NCBI GenBank assembly: GCA_964598535.1
Contig: CAZRCI010000003.1
Coordinates: forward strand, 162,501 to 226,500
Reading direction: 5' to 3'
Origin: JALHMI01 sp964598535
GTDB lineage: Bacteria > Planctomycetota > Planctomycetia > Pirellulales > PALSA-1355
Length of the DNA stretch: 64,000 bases
A program made the translations under genes and the position numbers. Numbering within the stretch: position 1 is the first letter of the stretch; each line of letters starts with the position of its first letter. Shown in pieces: positions 51,835 to 62,019 of the stretch. The notes beneath the pieces were generated by a model that saw only the letters and a program-made list of their open reading frames with translations, did not search any database and was not told the origin of the DNA.

Positions 51835-53727
51835 ATGCCACGCCCCAAGACGCAGTCGGACGCCGCCAAGCTCTACACGCTCGTCCTGATCATCACATCC
51901 GTGGCAATACTCTACCTGGCACGCGAGATCCTGATTCCGCTTGCGCTGGCCACGTTGCTGGCTTTCATTCTGGCGCCGTCGGTCGCTCGGCTTCAGCGTC
52001 TCAAACTAGGCCGCATTCCCTCGGTGTTGATCGTCGTCGGCGCGGTGTTCGTGCTGATCGTGGCGCTCGGTTGGATTGTTACCAACCAACTGGCAACGCT
52101 GGCCGGCGACCTGCCACGTTACGAATCCAATCTCGTCAGCCGCATCGAAGCGCTGAAGCAGCATCAGGATTCGGTCTTCTCACGCATCGAGGGCGTCTTC
52201 AAACGGCTCGACCGCGAAATCCGCAAGGTGGAAAAGAAATCGAACGCCTCGAAAACCGGCAATGCCCAGGGCCCTGATAGCGCAGTGCCGGCGGCGACTG
52301 GCGAAGCCACTGAAGTTCGCCCCCTCCCCGTGCAAATCGTCAATAACACGCCCACGGGCCTCGGCATCGTCACGAGCCTGCTGCCCGAGGCGTTCGGAGC
52401 CCTTGCCACGCTCGGCATCGTGATCGTGTTCTTGATCTTCATGCTGCTGGCGCGCGACGATCTGCGCAATCGCTTGATCCAACTGATCGGCCCGCACCAA
52501 CTCACCGTGACCACCCGCGCCCTCGACGACGCCGCCAGTCGTGTCAGTCGCTACCTGCGGGCACAACTGATCATCAATGCCAGCTACGGCGTGATGATGG
52601 CCGGCGGTCTGTATTTGGTTGGCCTGCCCAATGCCCTGATGCTGGGTCTGCTGGGCGGCATTCTGCGTTACGTGCCCTATGTTGGCCCGTGGCTGGGCGC
52701 CGGACTTGGCATCCTGCTCTCGGTGGCCGAGTCGCCTCCCGGCGACTGGTCGCAACCGCTTATCGTGCTCGGCTTGTATCTGGCCGCCGAGTTGCTGGTG
52801 AACAACGTCATGGAACCGCTCCTGTACCAATCCAGCACCGGGGTCTCGACCATGGGCATCATCGTGGCGGCAATGTTCTGGACCTGGCTGTGGGGGGCGA
52901 CCGGTCTCGTGCTCAGCATGCCGCTGACCGTTTGCATCGTCGTGTTGGGGCGTTATGTCCCGCAGCTTGAATTTCTGCACGTGATGCTTTCAGACACCGA
53001 AGTCCTGTCCTCGGGGGCCCAACTGTACCAACGGTTGCTCGTCAACGACGAAGACGAGCCTCGCGAAATCGTCGAACAATATCTGGCGGAACACTCTCCG
53101 GACGATCTCTACGAGCATGTCCTGTTGCCCGCCCTGGAATATGCCGAAGCGGACGCCCGGCGCGGAACGATCGAGGAAGAACGCCGGCAGTATATTCTCG
53201 AAAACATCCTGGATCTGCTGGACGACATTCCCACGCTTGCCGGTACGGCTGTGCCCGCAGCGGATGCTCCCGTCGCTCAAGCCGCCCCGCGCGACATCAT
53301 CATCGTTCCCTCGCGCGACCTGGCGGACGAAATTGCCGGTGAAATGCTCCGGGCCAGCCTGGCTTCGCAAGCGATCACCGCGATTCTGCTTTCTCCAAAG
53401 CTGCTCTTCAGTGAGATCGTCGGCCAGATCGCCCAGGCCCGATCGCCGCTCGTAATCGTCTCCGCGGTTCCACCGTCGGCCGTGCGTCACGCGCGCAACC
53501 TCACCAAACGCCTGCGTCACCACTTGGAAGACATTCCCCTTGTCGTGGGAGTCTGGGCTCCGCACGAGCCGGGCGAACGCACCAAGGCACGATTTGCCGC
53601 CGCCGGCTGCGATCAACTCGTACATCAACTCGCACAGGCGGCCGAAATCGCCGAGAAGCATCTTCCGCCGCGTTCGAAGCCCGCTCCCAGCGGCGATGGT
53701 GTTGCGGCAGAGGCAGCGCGCAAATAG
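51835..53727 (+). CDS. AI-2E family transporter with extra C-terminal domain
   Basis: A 630-residue protein. ATG 51835 follows AAGGA at a good distance. The N-terminal 380 residues form the AI-2E/UPF0118 exporter with about eight transmembrane helices (LYTLVLIITSVAILYLAREILIP, then a hydrophilic loop, LGIVIVFLIFMLLARDDLRNR, and RYVPYVGPWLGAGLG). About 240 more residues follow. A helical part resembles the LYQRLL-type cap of B12-binding modules, then comes a Rossmann-like domain (RDIIIVPSRDLADEIAGEMLRA, LVIVSAVPPS). No DxHxxG is present, so cobalamin binding is unlikely. The extra domain may sense or bind a ligand in the cytoplasm. Confidence 0.85.
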   Translation: MPRPKTQSDAAKLYTLVLIITSVAILYLAREILIPLALATLLAFILAPSVARLQRLKLGRIPSVLIVVGAVFVLIVALGWIVTNQLATLAGDLPRYESNLVSRIEALKQHQDSVFSRIEGVFKRLDREIRKVEKKSNASKTGNAQGPDSAVPAATGEATEVRPLPVQIVNNTPTGLGIVTSLLPEAFGALATLGIVIVFLIFMLLARDDLRNRLIQLIGPHQLTVTTRALDDAASRVSRYLRAQLIINASYGVMMAGGLYLVGLPNALMLGLLGGILRYVPYVGPWLGAGLGILLSVAESPPGDWSQPLIVLGLYLAAELLVNNVMEPLLYQSSTGVSTMGIIVAAMFWTWLWGATGLVLSMPLTVCIVVLGRYVPQLEFLHVMLSDTEVLSSGAQLYQRLLVNDEDEPREIVEQYLAEHSPDDLYEHVLLPALEYAEADARRGTIEEERRQYILENILDLLDDIPTLAGTAVPAADAPVAQAAPRDIIIVPSRDLADEIAGEMLRASLASQAITAILLSPKLLFSEIVGQIAQARSPLVIVSAVPPSAVRHARNLTKRLRHHLEDIPLVVGVWAPHEPGERTKARFAAAGCDQLVHQLAQAAEIAEKHLPPRSKPAPSGDGVAAEAARK

Positions 53728-53746
53728 CGAACCCGTGCGGTGGCGC

Positions 53747-55441
53747 TCATGCCAGCGGCTCGCTCCAAGGATCGGTCGGCCCTCCAGAGCGCAAGGCCGT
53801 CGCGGCTTGCTCGCGGTCTTCTTGAACGACGCGTTCTGGCAGCGCCGCCCGGCGCGCGCTCAATTGCCGCGCGATGCTTGGCAAGTTGATCGCCAAAACG
53901 AGCGCCCCGGCCAAAGGCAGCACGAGCACCAGCACGCCGCCCACACCCGCCGGTGGGCCGTTGTAGATACAATATTCTGCGAGTGTCCAAACGGGGTTCG
54001 TAATCTGCAAAAGCGTGTAATTCAGATTGCGCGTTTGGGGATTCGTGATCTGGATAACCCAGGGACCGCCGCCAAAAATCATCACCAGCAACACGCCCGT
54101 CAACAGCCGAACGGCCAGCCGTACCTCGTCGTAGCGTCGGATAGCCAGCAAGATCAACCGTGCCACCCCCAGGTAAATCGCCAAATAGCTCGTGGCCACG
54201 ATCGAGGCTTCCAAAATACGGGCAGACGCGTTGAAACTGCCCACGATGCGCATGATGCCTCCAGCCTTCTGCGCCAGTTCGCCCAGAAAGTAAGACGCCA
54301 TAAGCGGCGCCACGACGCACAGCACCAGCATGTGCCCCAGCACAAACATGTAGCCGGTTCCCGAACCCGGCATGTACCAGCCGAACACGCCGCGGCCCAA
54401 CATCGATCGGGGCAATCCGCGGCGCACCCGTTGCGACAGTTGGTCCGACTCTCCGACCATGCTCAGCCCGCACACGTACCACACGATCATGCTGAAGAAA
54501 ATTAGCGCGTAGACCACGTCCTCGTCGCGCAGCGCAGCCCAAGTGAACCAGCCGACTGCCGACAGAAAAGCGACCGTCAGCGCCGCGCGAATCGCCGAAG
54601 ACCGATTTTGCGAGGGGGCCATCAGTTGCGCCCGCGCGCACAGAAACACGATCGCCACCGCGTTGCCATAGAAAATGGCCAGCGATACGTTTGCCGCCCA
54701 AAACTCGGGATCGTCGAGCAGGATGCCCCGCCCAACCAGCCCCCCCAGATTGAAAATAGTAATAAAAAAGGCGAAGACCAACGCCACGGCGAATAGGACG
54801 CCGACGATCACGTATCGTTGCCGTGGCGGCGAAAGTGTCGCCAGGAGCAGGCCGCACAGCGACAGGCAGGTCGACAACAGGCACGTGTAGAGCACAACCA
54901 GCAACACGGAGAAGATATCCAGCCCGCGCAAAAGATAGGTAAAGGCCAGGCACGGCAGCAGCGCCGACAGATACACGATCATCTGTATGCCGATGCCGCC
55001 CAACTTGCCGAATAAAATCCCGCTGGCCTCGAGCCCGGCGATGGACACCAGCTCGTGCGTGCGGTCCTGGCGCTCGGCGGCGAGCGAGCTATACGCCGTG
55101 TAAGGAATCACGACGATCAGCGGCGCTGCCAGAATGATGTAATACACATAAAACATCGAGGGCCCCGTGGCGTTGTAATATGCCGAAGGCCCCAGCATCG
55201 CTAGTCCCAAGATCGACCAGGTCCACCCCGCTGCCAACATCAAGAAGAACGTAATCGTGAATTGCCGGCTCCGCAGGGCCTGGCGAGCCTCTTTCACCAG
55301 AATCGGATTCAAGCCGTCGGACGCGTTGCTAAGCCAAGCTTCCACGTCCTGCCAGCGCCGCGCGGCAGGCGGCAGCGGCACGGCGTCGGCCATGATCGCC
55401 GGTTCGTTTGCGTCGGGCCGCGGTTCGTGGGGCAGCGTCAT
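53747..55441 (-). CDS. ABC-2-type transporter permease subunit
   Basis: A 564-residue membrane protein with about 12 hydrophobic helices. An N-terminal cytoplasmic part has LNPILVKEARQALRSRQF, a motif common before the first helix in ABC-2 permeases. It continues with ERQDRTHELVSIAGLEASGILFGKLGGIGIQM. Its ATG (55441) overlaps the TGA of the ATPase gene by 4 bp, so the two are made together. The C-terminal loops are acidic and variable. The substrate is unknown; the pair resembles the Gld/Nat-type drug or polysaccharide exporters only in general layout. Confidence 0.85.
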   Translation of the reverse strand: MTLPHEPRPDANEPAIMADAVPLPPAARRWQDVEAWLSNASDGLNPILVKEARQALRSRQFTITFFLMLAAGWTWSILGLAMLGPSAYYNATGPSMFYVYYIILAAPLIVVIPYTAYSSLAAERQDRTHELVSIAGLEASGILFGKLGGIGIQMIVYLSALLPCLAFTYLLRGLDIFSVLLVVLYTCLLSTCLSLCGLLLATLSPPRQRYVIVGVLFAVALVFAFFITIFNLGGLVGRGILLDDPEFWAANVSLAIFYGNAVAIVFLCARAQLMAPSQNRSSAIRAALTVAFLSAVGWFTWAALRDEDVVYALIFFSMIVWYVCGLSMVGESDQLSQRVRRGLPRSMLGRGVFGWYMPGSGTGYMFVLGHMLVLCVVAPLMASYFLGELAQKAGGIMRIVGSFNASARILEASIVATSYLAIYLGVARLILLAIRRYDEVRLAVRLLTGVLLVMIFGGGPWVIQITNPQTRNLNYTLLQITNPVWTLAEYCIYNGPPAGVGGVLVLVLPLAGALVLAINLPSIARQLSARRAALPERVVQEDREQAATALRSGGPTDPWSEPLA

Positions 55442-56385
55442 TGGACCAGCCCCTCGGTAACGCGCATAAAGACGTCTTCCAGGCTTTCGCTCCGACTGCC
55501 AAAAGCCACCACGCGAACTCCGGCCAGAACCAACTCTCGTAATAAATCGGCCTCGAACTGCTGCGTCTGCTCGTGAGTGAATTCAATCTGCTCGCCGTCG
55601 CGGCGCAGGTTGTGAAGATCCGTCCGCGCGGCGAGGCGCTGGCACGCCCCCTCGGCGTCGTCGAGCACCCGAAACCGCACCGTGCGGTGCGCTTGTCGGG
55701 CTCGATGAATCTCGTCGACGGTGCCGACGGCCAGCAGCCGCCCCTGTTCGATGATGGCCACCGTGTCGCACATCTCGGCCAACTCGGTGAGAATGTGCGA
55801 GCTGACGAGAATCGACTTTCCGCCGGCTGCCAGCTCGCCGATCATCTCGCGCAACTGTATGCGCGCTCGCGGATCGAGCCCCGCGGCGGGCTCATCCATC
55901 ACCAATACCGAGGGATCGTGAATGATGGCCCGTCCCAAGCACAGCCGCTGCTTCATCCCCTTGCTCAACGAATCGATGTTCTTGGCACGCAGACTGTCGA
56001 GCTTCGTAAAGCTCATCACCTGACGCACGGCTCGCTGCCGCTCGGGTCCCATCAAGCCATACGCCCGGGCGAAGAAATCCAGATATTCCTCGACCAGGAT
56101 GCTCGGCTGCGTGTCGAAGTAGTCGGGCATGAAGCCTAATCGCCTGCGCACTCGCTCGGGATCTTGCGTGACCGAAAAACCGTCGACCATCGCGTCGCCC
56201 TCGGTGGGCATGTCCAGCGTGGCCAAGATACGCATGCTGGTGGTCTTGCCCGCGCCGTTAGGGCCGATGTAACCGAAAACCTGTCCGCGCTGCACCTGAA
56301 ACGACACATTGTCGACGGCCCGAACCGGGCCAAAACGCCGGCCGAGATTCACCAGCTCAATTTGTGGCTGCGAGCAAACCATCAT
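55438..56385 (-). CDS. ABC transporter ATP-binding protein
   Basis: A 315-residue ABC ATPase. Walker A is GPNGAGKTTSMRIL, the signature LSKGMKQRL, and Walker B VLVMDEPAAGLDP, then the H-loop VSSHILTELAEMCDTVAIIEQG. It is of the CcmA/NatA type with a C-terminal 80-residue extension. It starts at 56385 (a second ATG at 56382) 18 bp after the stop of the membrane-protein gene, and its stop overlaps the permease start. The three genes are one operon. It powers export through the permease at 53747-55441. Confidence 0.93.
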   Translation of the reverse strand: MMVCSQPQIELVNLGRRFGPVRAVDNVSFQVQRGQVFGYIGPNGAGKTTSMRILATLDMPTEGDAMVDGFSVTQDPERVRRRLGFMPDYFDTQPSILVEEYLDFFARAYGLMGPERQRAVRQVMSFTKLDSLRAKNIDSLSKGMKQRLCLGRAIIHDPSVLVMDEPAAGLDPRARIQLREMIGELAAGGKSILVSSHILTELAEMCDTVAIIEQGRLLAVGTVDEIHRARQAHRTVRFRVLDDAEGACQRLAARTDLHNLRRDGEQIEFTHEQTQQFEADLLRELVLAGVRVVAFGSRSESLEDVFMRVTEGLVQ

Positions 56386-56403
56386 GACGCTCTCGTCCGG
56401 TTC

Positions 56404-58608
56404 TTACCACTGTCCCAAAATCACGTGCGTGCTTTGCGACTCGAGGAGCTCGTCCAACCCAACGACCACTTCGGCCGGACGATCGACGATCGCTACATAG
56501 GTCCGCGGCTCCAGCGCCAGCGAGGAAATTGTGGTGCGTAGCTCTTTCAGCCGCAACTCCACTCCCCCCGCGGAACCGCCGAATTGCTTTTGCCCGCCAA
56601 GCACGGCCGGCCGCATGCCGAACCACCGCAGGGCGCCCTGGGAAGCATACGGATCCATCGCGGGCGGTAGCGCCGGAGCGTGCTTGTCGAACACCTTCAG
56701 AAACTCGACAACCGCCGCCGCTCGCTGATCTTCAGAGTCGCGTTCGGCCAGCGAGCCCTGCTGCCCCGCGTCGATCGCGCCGCCGACCAAGAGCCGGCCC
56801 CGTTCGTCACAAACCAACAACTGCCGCATGCGCACCCCCAGGTTGTTCGTTACCTGGCGTTGGCCGTCGGCGCGCGGACTGGCAAACACCAGCGAATGCG
56901 TACAGCGATATGCCCGCTGAGTGACAAGCTGCGTCGGGGTTCGCGATGTGATCCAGCCTCGCGTCAAACGTTGCGCGTCGTCCCACGCAACACGGCGGCG
57001 AGCGTTGCCGCTCAGATAATACGCCGGCTCGAGTTCCAACGGGGTCACCTGCGTATCGCGAGGAAAGGTGAAGCCCGCCGCGGGCGTCATTCCCACATAA
57101 TACGAAAGCCGCGCGGAAGTCGCGGCCTGTTGCACACGTTGGTCGAGCACCGTGAAACTGAGCGTGCGCAGGCGCGATTGCAAACCGTCGGACAGCAGCG
57201 CATACCCCAGCAAGCCGCCGGTCGTCACCAACGCGGCCAGCGGCACCGTGAATAAAAACAGGTACAACCGCTCGTAGCGCCGCAACAGCCAATAGTTCAC
57301 CGGCCCGATAAGAACCACGAACGCGGTGATCAGCCATTTATACGAACGAATCGGCGGCAATCCCACGTCGGCAATCAAAAATTCATTGAATTCGGGACTG
57401 GCGGCATCGGGATTCGCGCCGTGACGCTCCACCCAGTTGCTGCACCCGTCTGGCAGGGCCTCCATCAACCAGCGCCACTCCAATTCGTCGCCGGGAAACG
57501 GTTGCGCATGACGCCAGGCAACCACATATCCCAACCCCATCGAACGCCACAGGAACGGCGAGTCTGCCGCCACCGTCTCGGCGGCGTCGGCTTGCTCTGC
57601 CATCGCGCCAGCAACCTCCACGGCAGTTTCATCGCCAGCCTCGGCGGTAGCGGCATTGCCAGCCTCGGCGGCCGGCGAGGTAACCTGTGGCGCGCTCGTG
57701 GTGGCGGCCACGGCTTGCGCGGTATCCGTCATCTTTGGGGCGTAGAAATCTTGCCGTGGCGCCTCCCAGCCGCGGCGCGGCAGCGTTGCTTGCTGCTCCG
57801 TGGCCGGCGAACGCATGAGTATTTCGGCCGCGGACAACCCAGCCTCATCATGCTCGACGCCGTACAGCAATAGGAGGCCTCCGCTGCGTACCCACCAGCC
57901 GATAGCCTGCCAGACCTTCGGAGCGCTGGCCGCAAGCTGCTCCGCGTCGTCGCGCGACATGAAGATCATATCGAGCGCGCTGTAAAAAATCGGCTCCTCG
58001 AACAATTTCGCCGCCGGCAAATGCGCAAATGCAAACACATCCTGCAAGCGATTGAACGTGACATTGCCATAGGCAAGGTACGGCGGCTGCGCAAAGAATC
58101 GAAAACCGCTGATGTCGGGCGCTGCGTCGGCGACAAACAGAATGCGAGGAATGCCCGTGCCGCCGTCCCAGTGCTGCAAGTTGCCCAGCGCCGAGTTCGT
58201 CGTCAACGCTTCGATCTCGTACCCGCCGGCCAACGTGCGCACGCTGAGCATCTGATTGCGGGGAAGCTGCGGCACCGGCACCCAACAACTAGCGCGCGTC
58301 TCGCCCGCCGGCAGCTCCAACACGGTCGAGGCAATCATGCTCTGATTCGAATAATCGTCCAGCGCCAGCTCGACCGTCACCGACCGAACTTCCGACTCTG
58401 CTCGTTGCGCGCGCAGTTCGACCTGAACGGGCCGATGGCCGTAGCCCTGTACCCAATCCGAGTGAACGTATAGCCGCAATCCCGCGACATAATTCTGAGG
58501 GCCGCCATTCGGCAGAACAATCGTCCCCGCCGTGCCGGCTCCGGCCACCGCGGGCATCAACCAGACGATCGCCATCGCCAGGCGCAGGCAGCGCAAACCG
58601 TTCGGCAT
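56404..58608 (-). CDS. Large membrane-anchored secreted protein of unknown function
   Basis: A 734-residue protein with a signal peptide (MAIVWLMPAVAGAGTAG), a beta-rich first 150 residues (LRLYVHSDWVQGYGHRPVQVELR), a Rossmann-like middle (IPRILFVADAAPDISGFRF, GGLLLLYGVEHDEAGL), an Ala/Glu-rich linker, and two adjacent transmembrane helices near residue 440 (YKWLITAFVVLIGPVNYWLL, YLFLFTVPLAALVTTGGLLGYALL). A further beta-rich domain ends the protein. It resembles GldG/DUF4350-type partners of ABC-2 exporters in location and shape. It is the first gene of the operon with the ABC ATPase and permease. Confidence 0.75.
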   Translation of the reverse strand: MPNGLRCLRLAMAIVWLMPAVAGAGTAGTIVLPNGGPQNYVAGLRLYVHSDWVQGYGHRPVQVELRAQRAESEVRSVTVELALDDYSNQSMIASTVLELPAGETRASCWVPVPQLPRNQMLSVRTLAGGYEIEALTTNSALGNLQHWDGGTGIPRILFVADAAPDISGFRFFAQPPYLAYGNVTFNRLQDVFAFAHLPAAKLFEEPIFYSALDMIFMSRDDAEQLAASAPKVWQAIGWWVRSGGLLLLYGVEHDEAGLSAAEILMRSPATEQQATLPRRGWEAPRQDFYAPKMTDTAQAVAATTSAPQVTSPAAEAGNAATAEAGDETAVEVAGAMAEQADAAETVAADSPFLWRSMGLGYVVAWRHAQPFPGDELEWRWLMEALPDGCSNWVERHGANPDAASPEFNEFLIADVGLPPIRSYKWLITAFVVLIGPVNYWLLRRYERLYLFLFTVPLAALVTTGGLLGYALLSDGLQSRLRTLSFTVLDQRVQQAATSARLSYYVGMTPAAGFTFPRDTQVTPLELEPAYYLSGNARRRVAWDDAQRLTRGWITSRTPTQLVTQRAYRCTHSLVFASPRADGQRQVTNNLGVRMRQLLVCDERGRLLVGGAIDAGQQGSLAERDSEDQRAAAVVEFLKVFDKHAPALPPAMDPYASQGALRWFGMRPAVLGGQKQFGGSAGGVELRLKELRTTISSLALEPRTYVAIVDRPAEVVVGLDELLESQSTHVILGQW

Positions 58609-58687
58609 CTCGAACTTCCTCGCTTTGCTTCCGCGTCATTATCCGTGACGTCGCCGCTGCTACCCGCGAGCTATTCGTTCGATTGAG

Positions 58688-58936
58688 CTACTCGCGCCGA
58701 AATCGCTCGAACAGATGACCTGCCAACGATGTCACCGCATACAACCCTACGCCGATAACCATCCACAACACTCCGGCAAGCACCGCCACGAGTAGCCCCA
58801 CGATCCAAAGCGTTCCCCGGGCCGCAACCGCCGGCACCAGGCTCAGCACGGCGCATACCGTCACCAGCAGCAGCAAACGTCGCAATGTAAATCGAGGGGT
58901 TGGCACATCCCTGATTGTGGCACTCCCCGCCGGCAT
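58688..58936 (-). CDS. Small two-helix membrane protein
   Basis: An 82-residue frame from ATG 58936. A GTG at 58906, in line with the typical PTPRFTLRRLLLLVTV beginning of small planctomycete membrane proteins, may be the true start. Two helices (LLLLVTVCAVLSLVPAV and WIVGLLVAVLAGVLWMVIGVGLY) fill it. It ends 79 bp before the ABC operon's first gene. Function unknown. Confidence 0.55.
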   Translation of the reverse strand: MPAGSATIRDVPTPRFTLRRLLLLVTVCAVLSLVPAVAARGTLWIVGLLVAVLAGVLWMVIGVGLYAVTSLAGHLFERFRRE

Positions 58937-59103
58937 TACAAGAGTGCACGACCGACTCTCACAAATCCAAGGGCCAACGTGCCTGTCCACATCGCATCGA
59001 GCGTGCCAGCAGCCAGCGTGTTCAGCGTGCCCCCCCGCCGGCCCCTGTTTCCGATATACTGCGGTGACGCAATCGCTGCTCGGCAAATGGAGTTTCCCGA
59101 ACG

Positions 59104-61992
59104 ATGAGAAAGTCTGCTCGATGGCTAGCAATTGTCGCGATCGGCTTCGCGCTGCGTTTGGCTTCGCCTGCGCTAGGCCAGGAGCACCTCGAGGTCGAAG
59201 CCTACAGCGGCACACCGTTCGGCGTCGGCCGGCTGACGTTGCGTTCTGGCGGCGAGTTGCGTCTGAATCGGCCCCTGCAGCCCGGCCGAGGCAGGATCAT
59301 CGATCTCGCCCGGCAGATCGCCGCCCAGGCCGGCATTCCCAATCCCACCGATTTGCAGAGCACCGAGATGTCCGTGCTCGAACGCGGTCAGCGACTGTTC
59401 TATCCCGTGTTCGCGAAGCGCGAGCGCCCCATCTTGCGACAATTCATCAGCGTTCCCACGGAAAGCACGGCCTACTTTCTCTTCACCGGAGATGCTCTGC
59501 TGGAGCTTTCCGTGCAAGCTCCCAACCCAATTGCCGGCTCTGTAATTCCGCGCGTCGATCCGGCCGCGCATGGCCGCTTGCTCGGCGACTGGTGGCGTGA
59601 ATACTCCTCGGTCGCCAGCGGCAACGTGGCCCTGGCCTATCCGGTCATGGTCGAACAATACCTGGTCGATACGCTGGCCCGGCGGCTGCGTCTGACCGTG
59701 CCGCGGCCGCCAGAGGTCCCACAACTGAACCTGCTACGTGGCGAATTGAATTTGCTCGCCGGCGCCGAATCCGCGCGGCTCGACCTAGCCCGGCGCATCT
59801 TGCTCGCCGACATGACAGCGGTCGCGACGCTGCCGCTCCCGGAAGAGCTTCCCTCGCCGCGGCCCGAGCTCCTGACGCCTCCCACCGAACAACCCGTCGA
59901 GCCACAGGTCGACGAGCCCGTCGAGCCGCTCGCCCGCCGCGTGCCGGTCGAGTGCTTCTACGTCCGCTTCGGAAACTTCCCCAACTTCCTCTGGCTGCGT
60001 CATCGCACCGAAGATTGGGGCGGCGAGTTACGCGATGTCGTCTCCGAACGCGGGCAGGACTATGCCTTGAACCAACGAATGCAGAAAACGCTCGGCCTAC
60101 GCGAAGGGAAGCTGGCCGAAGTGTTCGGAGACAAGGTGATCGGCGACGTGGCGCTCGTCGGCACCGATATGTTCATGAACGAAGGCGCTGCCATCGGCAC
60201 GCTGTTCCAGGCCAAGAGCAGCTTGGCGCTTTCCAACGATCTGATCCAACAACGCCGCGCGTCGATGCGCGAGACGCCCGGCGCCACCGAAGAAAAGCTC
60301 ACGATCGCCGGCCGCGCGGTGTCGAAGATCGCTTCTCCCAACGGAGCGATTCGCTCCTATTATGTTGCCGACGGCGATTTTCATCTGGTGACGACCAGCC
60401 GGCAGATCGTCGAGTGGTTTCTGGCCACGGCCGACGGCGGACACCCGTCGCTCGGAGCCTCCGACGCCTTCCGCGCCATCCGGCGGCGACTGCCGCTCGC
60501 ACGCAACGACACGGTGTTTGTCTACCTTTCGCCCGAGTTCTTCGAAAATCTGCTCTCGGCCCACTATCACATCGAGATGCAGCGCCGGTTGCGAAGCGAC
60601 GTGGAGCTGGAACTCATATCGATTGCGCAGCTCGCCGCGCAATCCGAAGGACGCGCCGGCGCGACGATCGCCGAGCTCATTGCGTCCGATCTGCTACCAG
60701 CCGGATTTGGCGAACACGCGGATGGAAGCCAGCTGGAGCTGCGCGACGGCCACTTCGTCGATAGTCTGCGCGGCGCGCGCGGCTCGTTCCTGCCAGTTCC
60801 CGACGTGGCCATCGAGCGTGTTTCAGCCGCCGAAGCCGCCGAGTACCAGCAGTTCCAGGATTACTACGTCCATCAGTGGGGCCGCATCCAACCGGTCGCG
60901 CTCGCGATCCGCCGCGAGGAACTTCCCGAGAGCAAGCTCGAGCGCGTGATCGTCGACGCCTTGGCCGCGCCGCTTGCGCCCCAGCATATCGCGATGCTTT
61001 CCGATTGGCTGGGGGAGCCCACAACGCGCCATCTCGCTCCGATCGCGGGCGACGTGGTTGCGCTGCAAGCCGTGCTGCGGGGCGGCAGCGGCGGACTCCT
61101 GGGCGGACCGCCTGGCGAATACTTGCTATTCGGCAGTTTGCGCAACGCCGATCCCGCCATCGCGCTGAGCGAGAATACCGGGCTACTCGGCCGCATTCTC
61201 CAGATGCAGTTACAAGGCGTGCAAGGATACGTCGGCGCCTGGCCGCACCCGGGCATCCTCTCGATCTTCGGCAGCCTGCTGGCGGCTTCGCCAGACCCGG
61301 GCGGATATACCCAATTGCCTTCGAGCCTCTGGCGCCGCCAGCTTGGCGACTTCACTTTGCTTTCGTTCCATCCCGAGATTCTCGCCGGTGTCGGACCGGA
61401 GCTTCAGTTTGTCGAGTCCGACCGACCGGCGCAGGTACGGATTCGCGCGGCGGATCTGGCGACGTCGACGCTGGCGCCTTTGATCAATGCTTATGGCTAT
61501 AAGCAATCGCGAGCGATCACGGCCGGCAACCTGCGGTTCATGAATATGCTGATCGAACAGCTTCATGTGCCGCCGGCCGAAGCCTTGGCGACGGGCGAGC
61601 GCCTGCTGAACGCCAGGTTTGTTTCGCCGCTCGGCGGAGAATATCGATTCGCATCCACCGGCGGAGCCGCGCCATCGTGGAGCGCCACCGCGCTCACCGA
61701 ACATCCGGGAGATTCCCCTCCGGTCGATTACCAGTTTCGCGCGCTGACCTGGTTGCGCGGCGTGAACATGGAGTTGTTGCTCACCCAGTCACCAACCCCC
61801 GAACTCAGCTTCCACGGCGAGTTCGTGATGCCCGTCGAAGCCCGTGCCTCGTCGTTCGAGCTGCCCAAGCTGCCGTTCGGTCTGTCCAAGCCGGCCGCCA
61901 AGCCCGTCGAGCCGCCCCTCCGAAAAACACCGCCACGGGAACCGCCCTCCACGGCGCCACCGGCGCGCCCCTCCACGGCCCGCGAACTTTGA
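59104..61992 (+). CDS. Large secreted protein of unknown function
   Basis: A 962-residue protein with a signal peptide (ARWLAIVAIGFALRLASPALG). The first 200 residues include GTPFGVGRLTLRSGGELRLN. Later regions hold long stretches of mixed alpha/beta with many Asp/Glu/Arg, e.g. VPVECFYVRFGNFPNFLWLRHR and GDKVIGDVALVGTDMFMNEGAAIGTLFQAKS. The end is a Pro-rich tail (PPREPPSTAPPARPSTAREL). No motif of a known family was recognised. The Pro-rich tail suggests attachment or extension at the cell surface. It is followed 27 bp later by the sulfatase on the same strand. Confidence 0.75.
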   Translation: MRKSARWLAIVAIGFALRLASPALGQEHLEVEAYSGTPFGVGRLTLRSGGELRLNRPLQPGRGRIIDLARQIAAQAGIPNPTDLQSTEMSVLERGQRLFYPVFAKRERPILRQFISVPTESTAYFLFTGDALLELSVQAPNPIAGSVIPRVDPAAHGRLLGDWWREYSSVASGNVALAYPVMVEQYLVDTLARRLRLTVPRPPEVPQLNLLRGELNLLAGAESARLDLARRILLADMTAVATLPLPEELPSPRPELLTPPTEQPVEPQVDEPVEPLARRVPVECFYVRFGNFPNFLWLRHRTEDWGGELRDVVSERGQDYALNQRMQKTLGLREGKLAEVFGDKVIGDVALVGTDMFMNEGAAIGTLFQAKSSLALSNDLIQQRRASMRETPGATEEKLTIAGRAVSKIASPNGAIRSYYVADGDFHLVTTSRQIVEWFLATADGGHPSLGASDAFRAIRRRLPLARNDTVFVYLSPEFFENLLSAHYHIEMQRRLRSDVELELISIAQLAAQSEGRAGATIAELIASDLLPAGFGEHADGSQLELRDGHFVDSLRGARGSFLPVPDVAIERVSAAEAAEYQQFQDYYVHQWGRIQPVALAIRREELPESKLERVIVDALAAPLAPQHIAMLSDWLGEPTTRHLAPIAGDVVALQAVLRGGSGGLLGGPPGEYLLFGSLRNADPAIALSENTGLLGRILQMQLQGVQGYVGAWPHPGILSIFGSLLAASPDPGGYTQLPSSLWRRQLGDFTLLSFHPEILAGVGPELQFVESDRPAQVRIRAADLATSTLAPLINAYGYKQSRAITAGNLRFMNMLIEQLHVPPAEALATGERLLNARFVSPLGGEYRFASTGGAAPSWSATALTEHPGDSPPVDYQFRALTWLRGVNMELLLTQSPTPELSFHGEFVMPVEARASSFELPKLPFGLSKPAAKPVEPPLRKTPPREPPSTAPPARPSTAREL

Positions 61993-62019
61993 CCAACCCC
62001 TGGATTCCTCGGAAACAAC

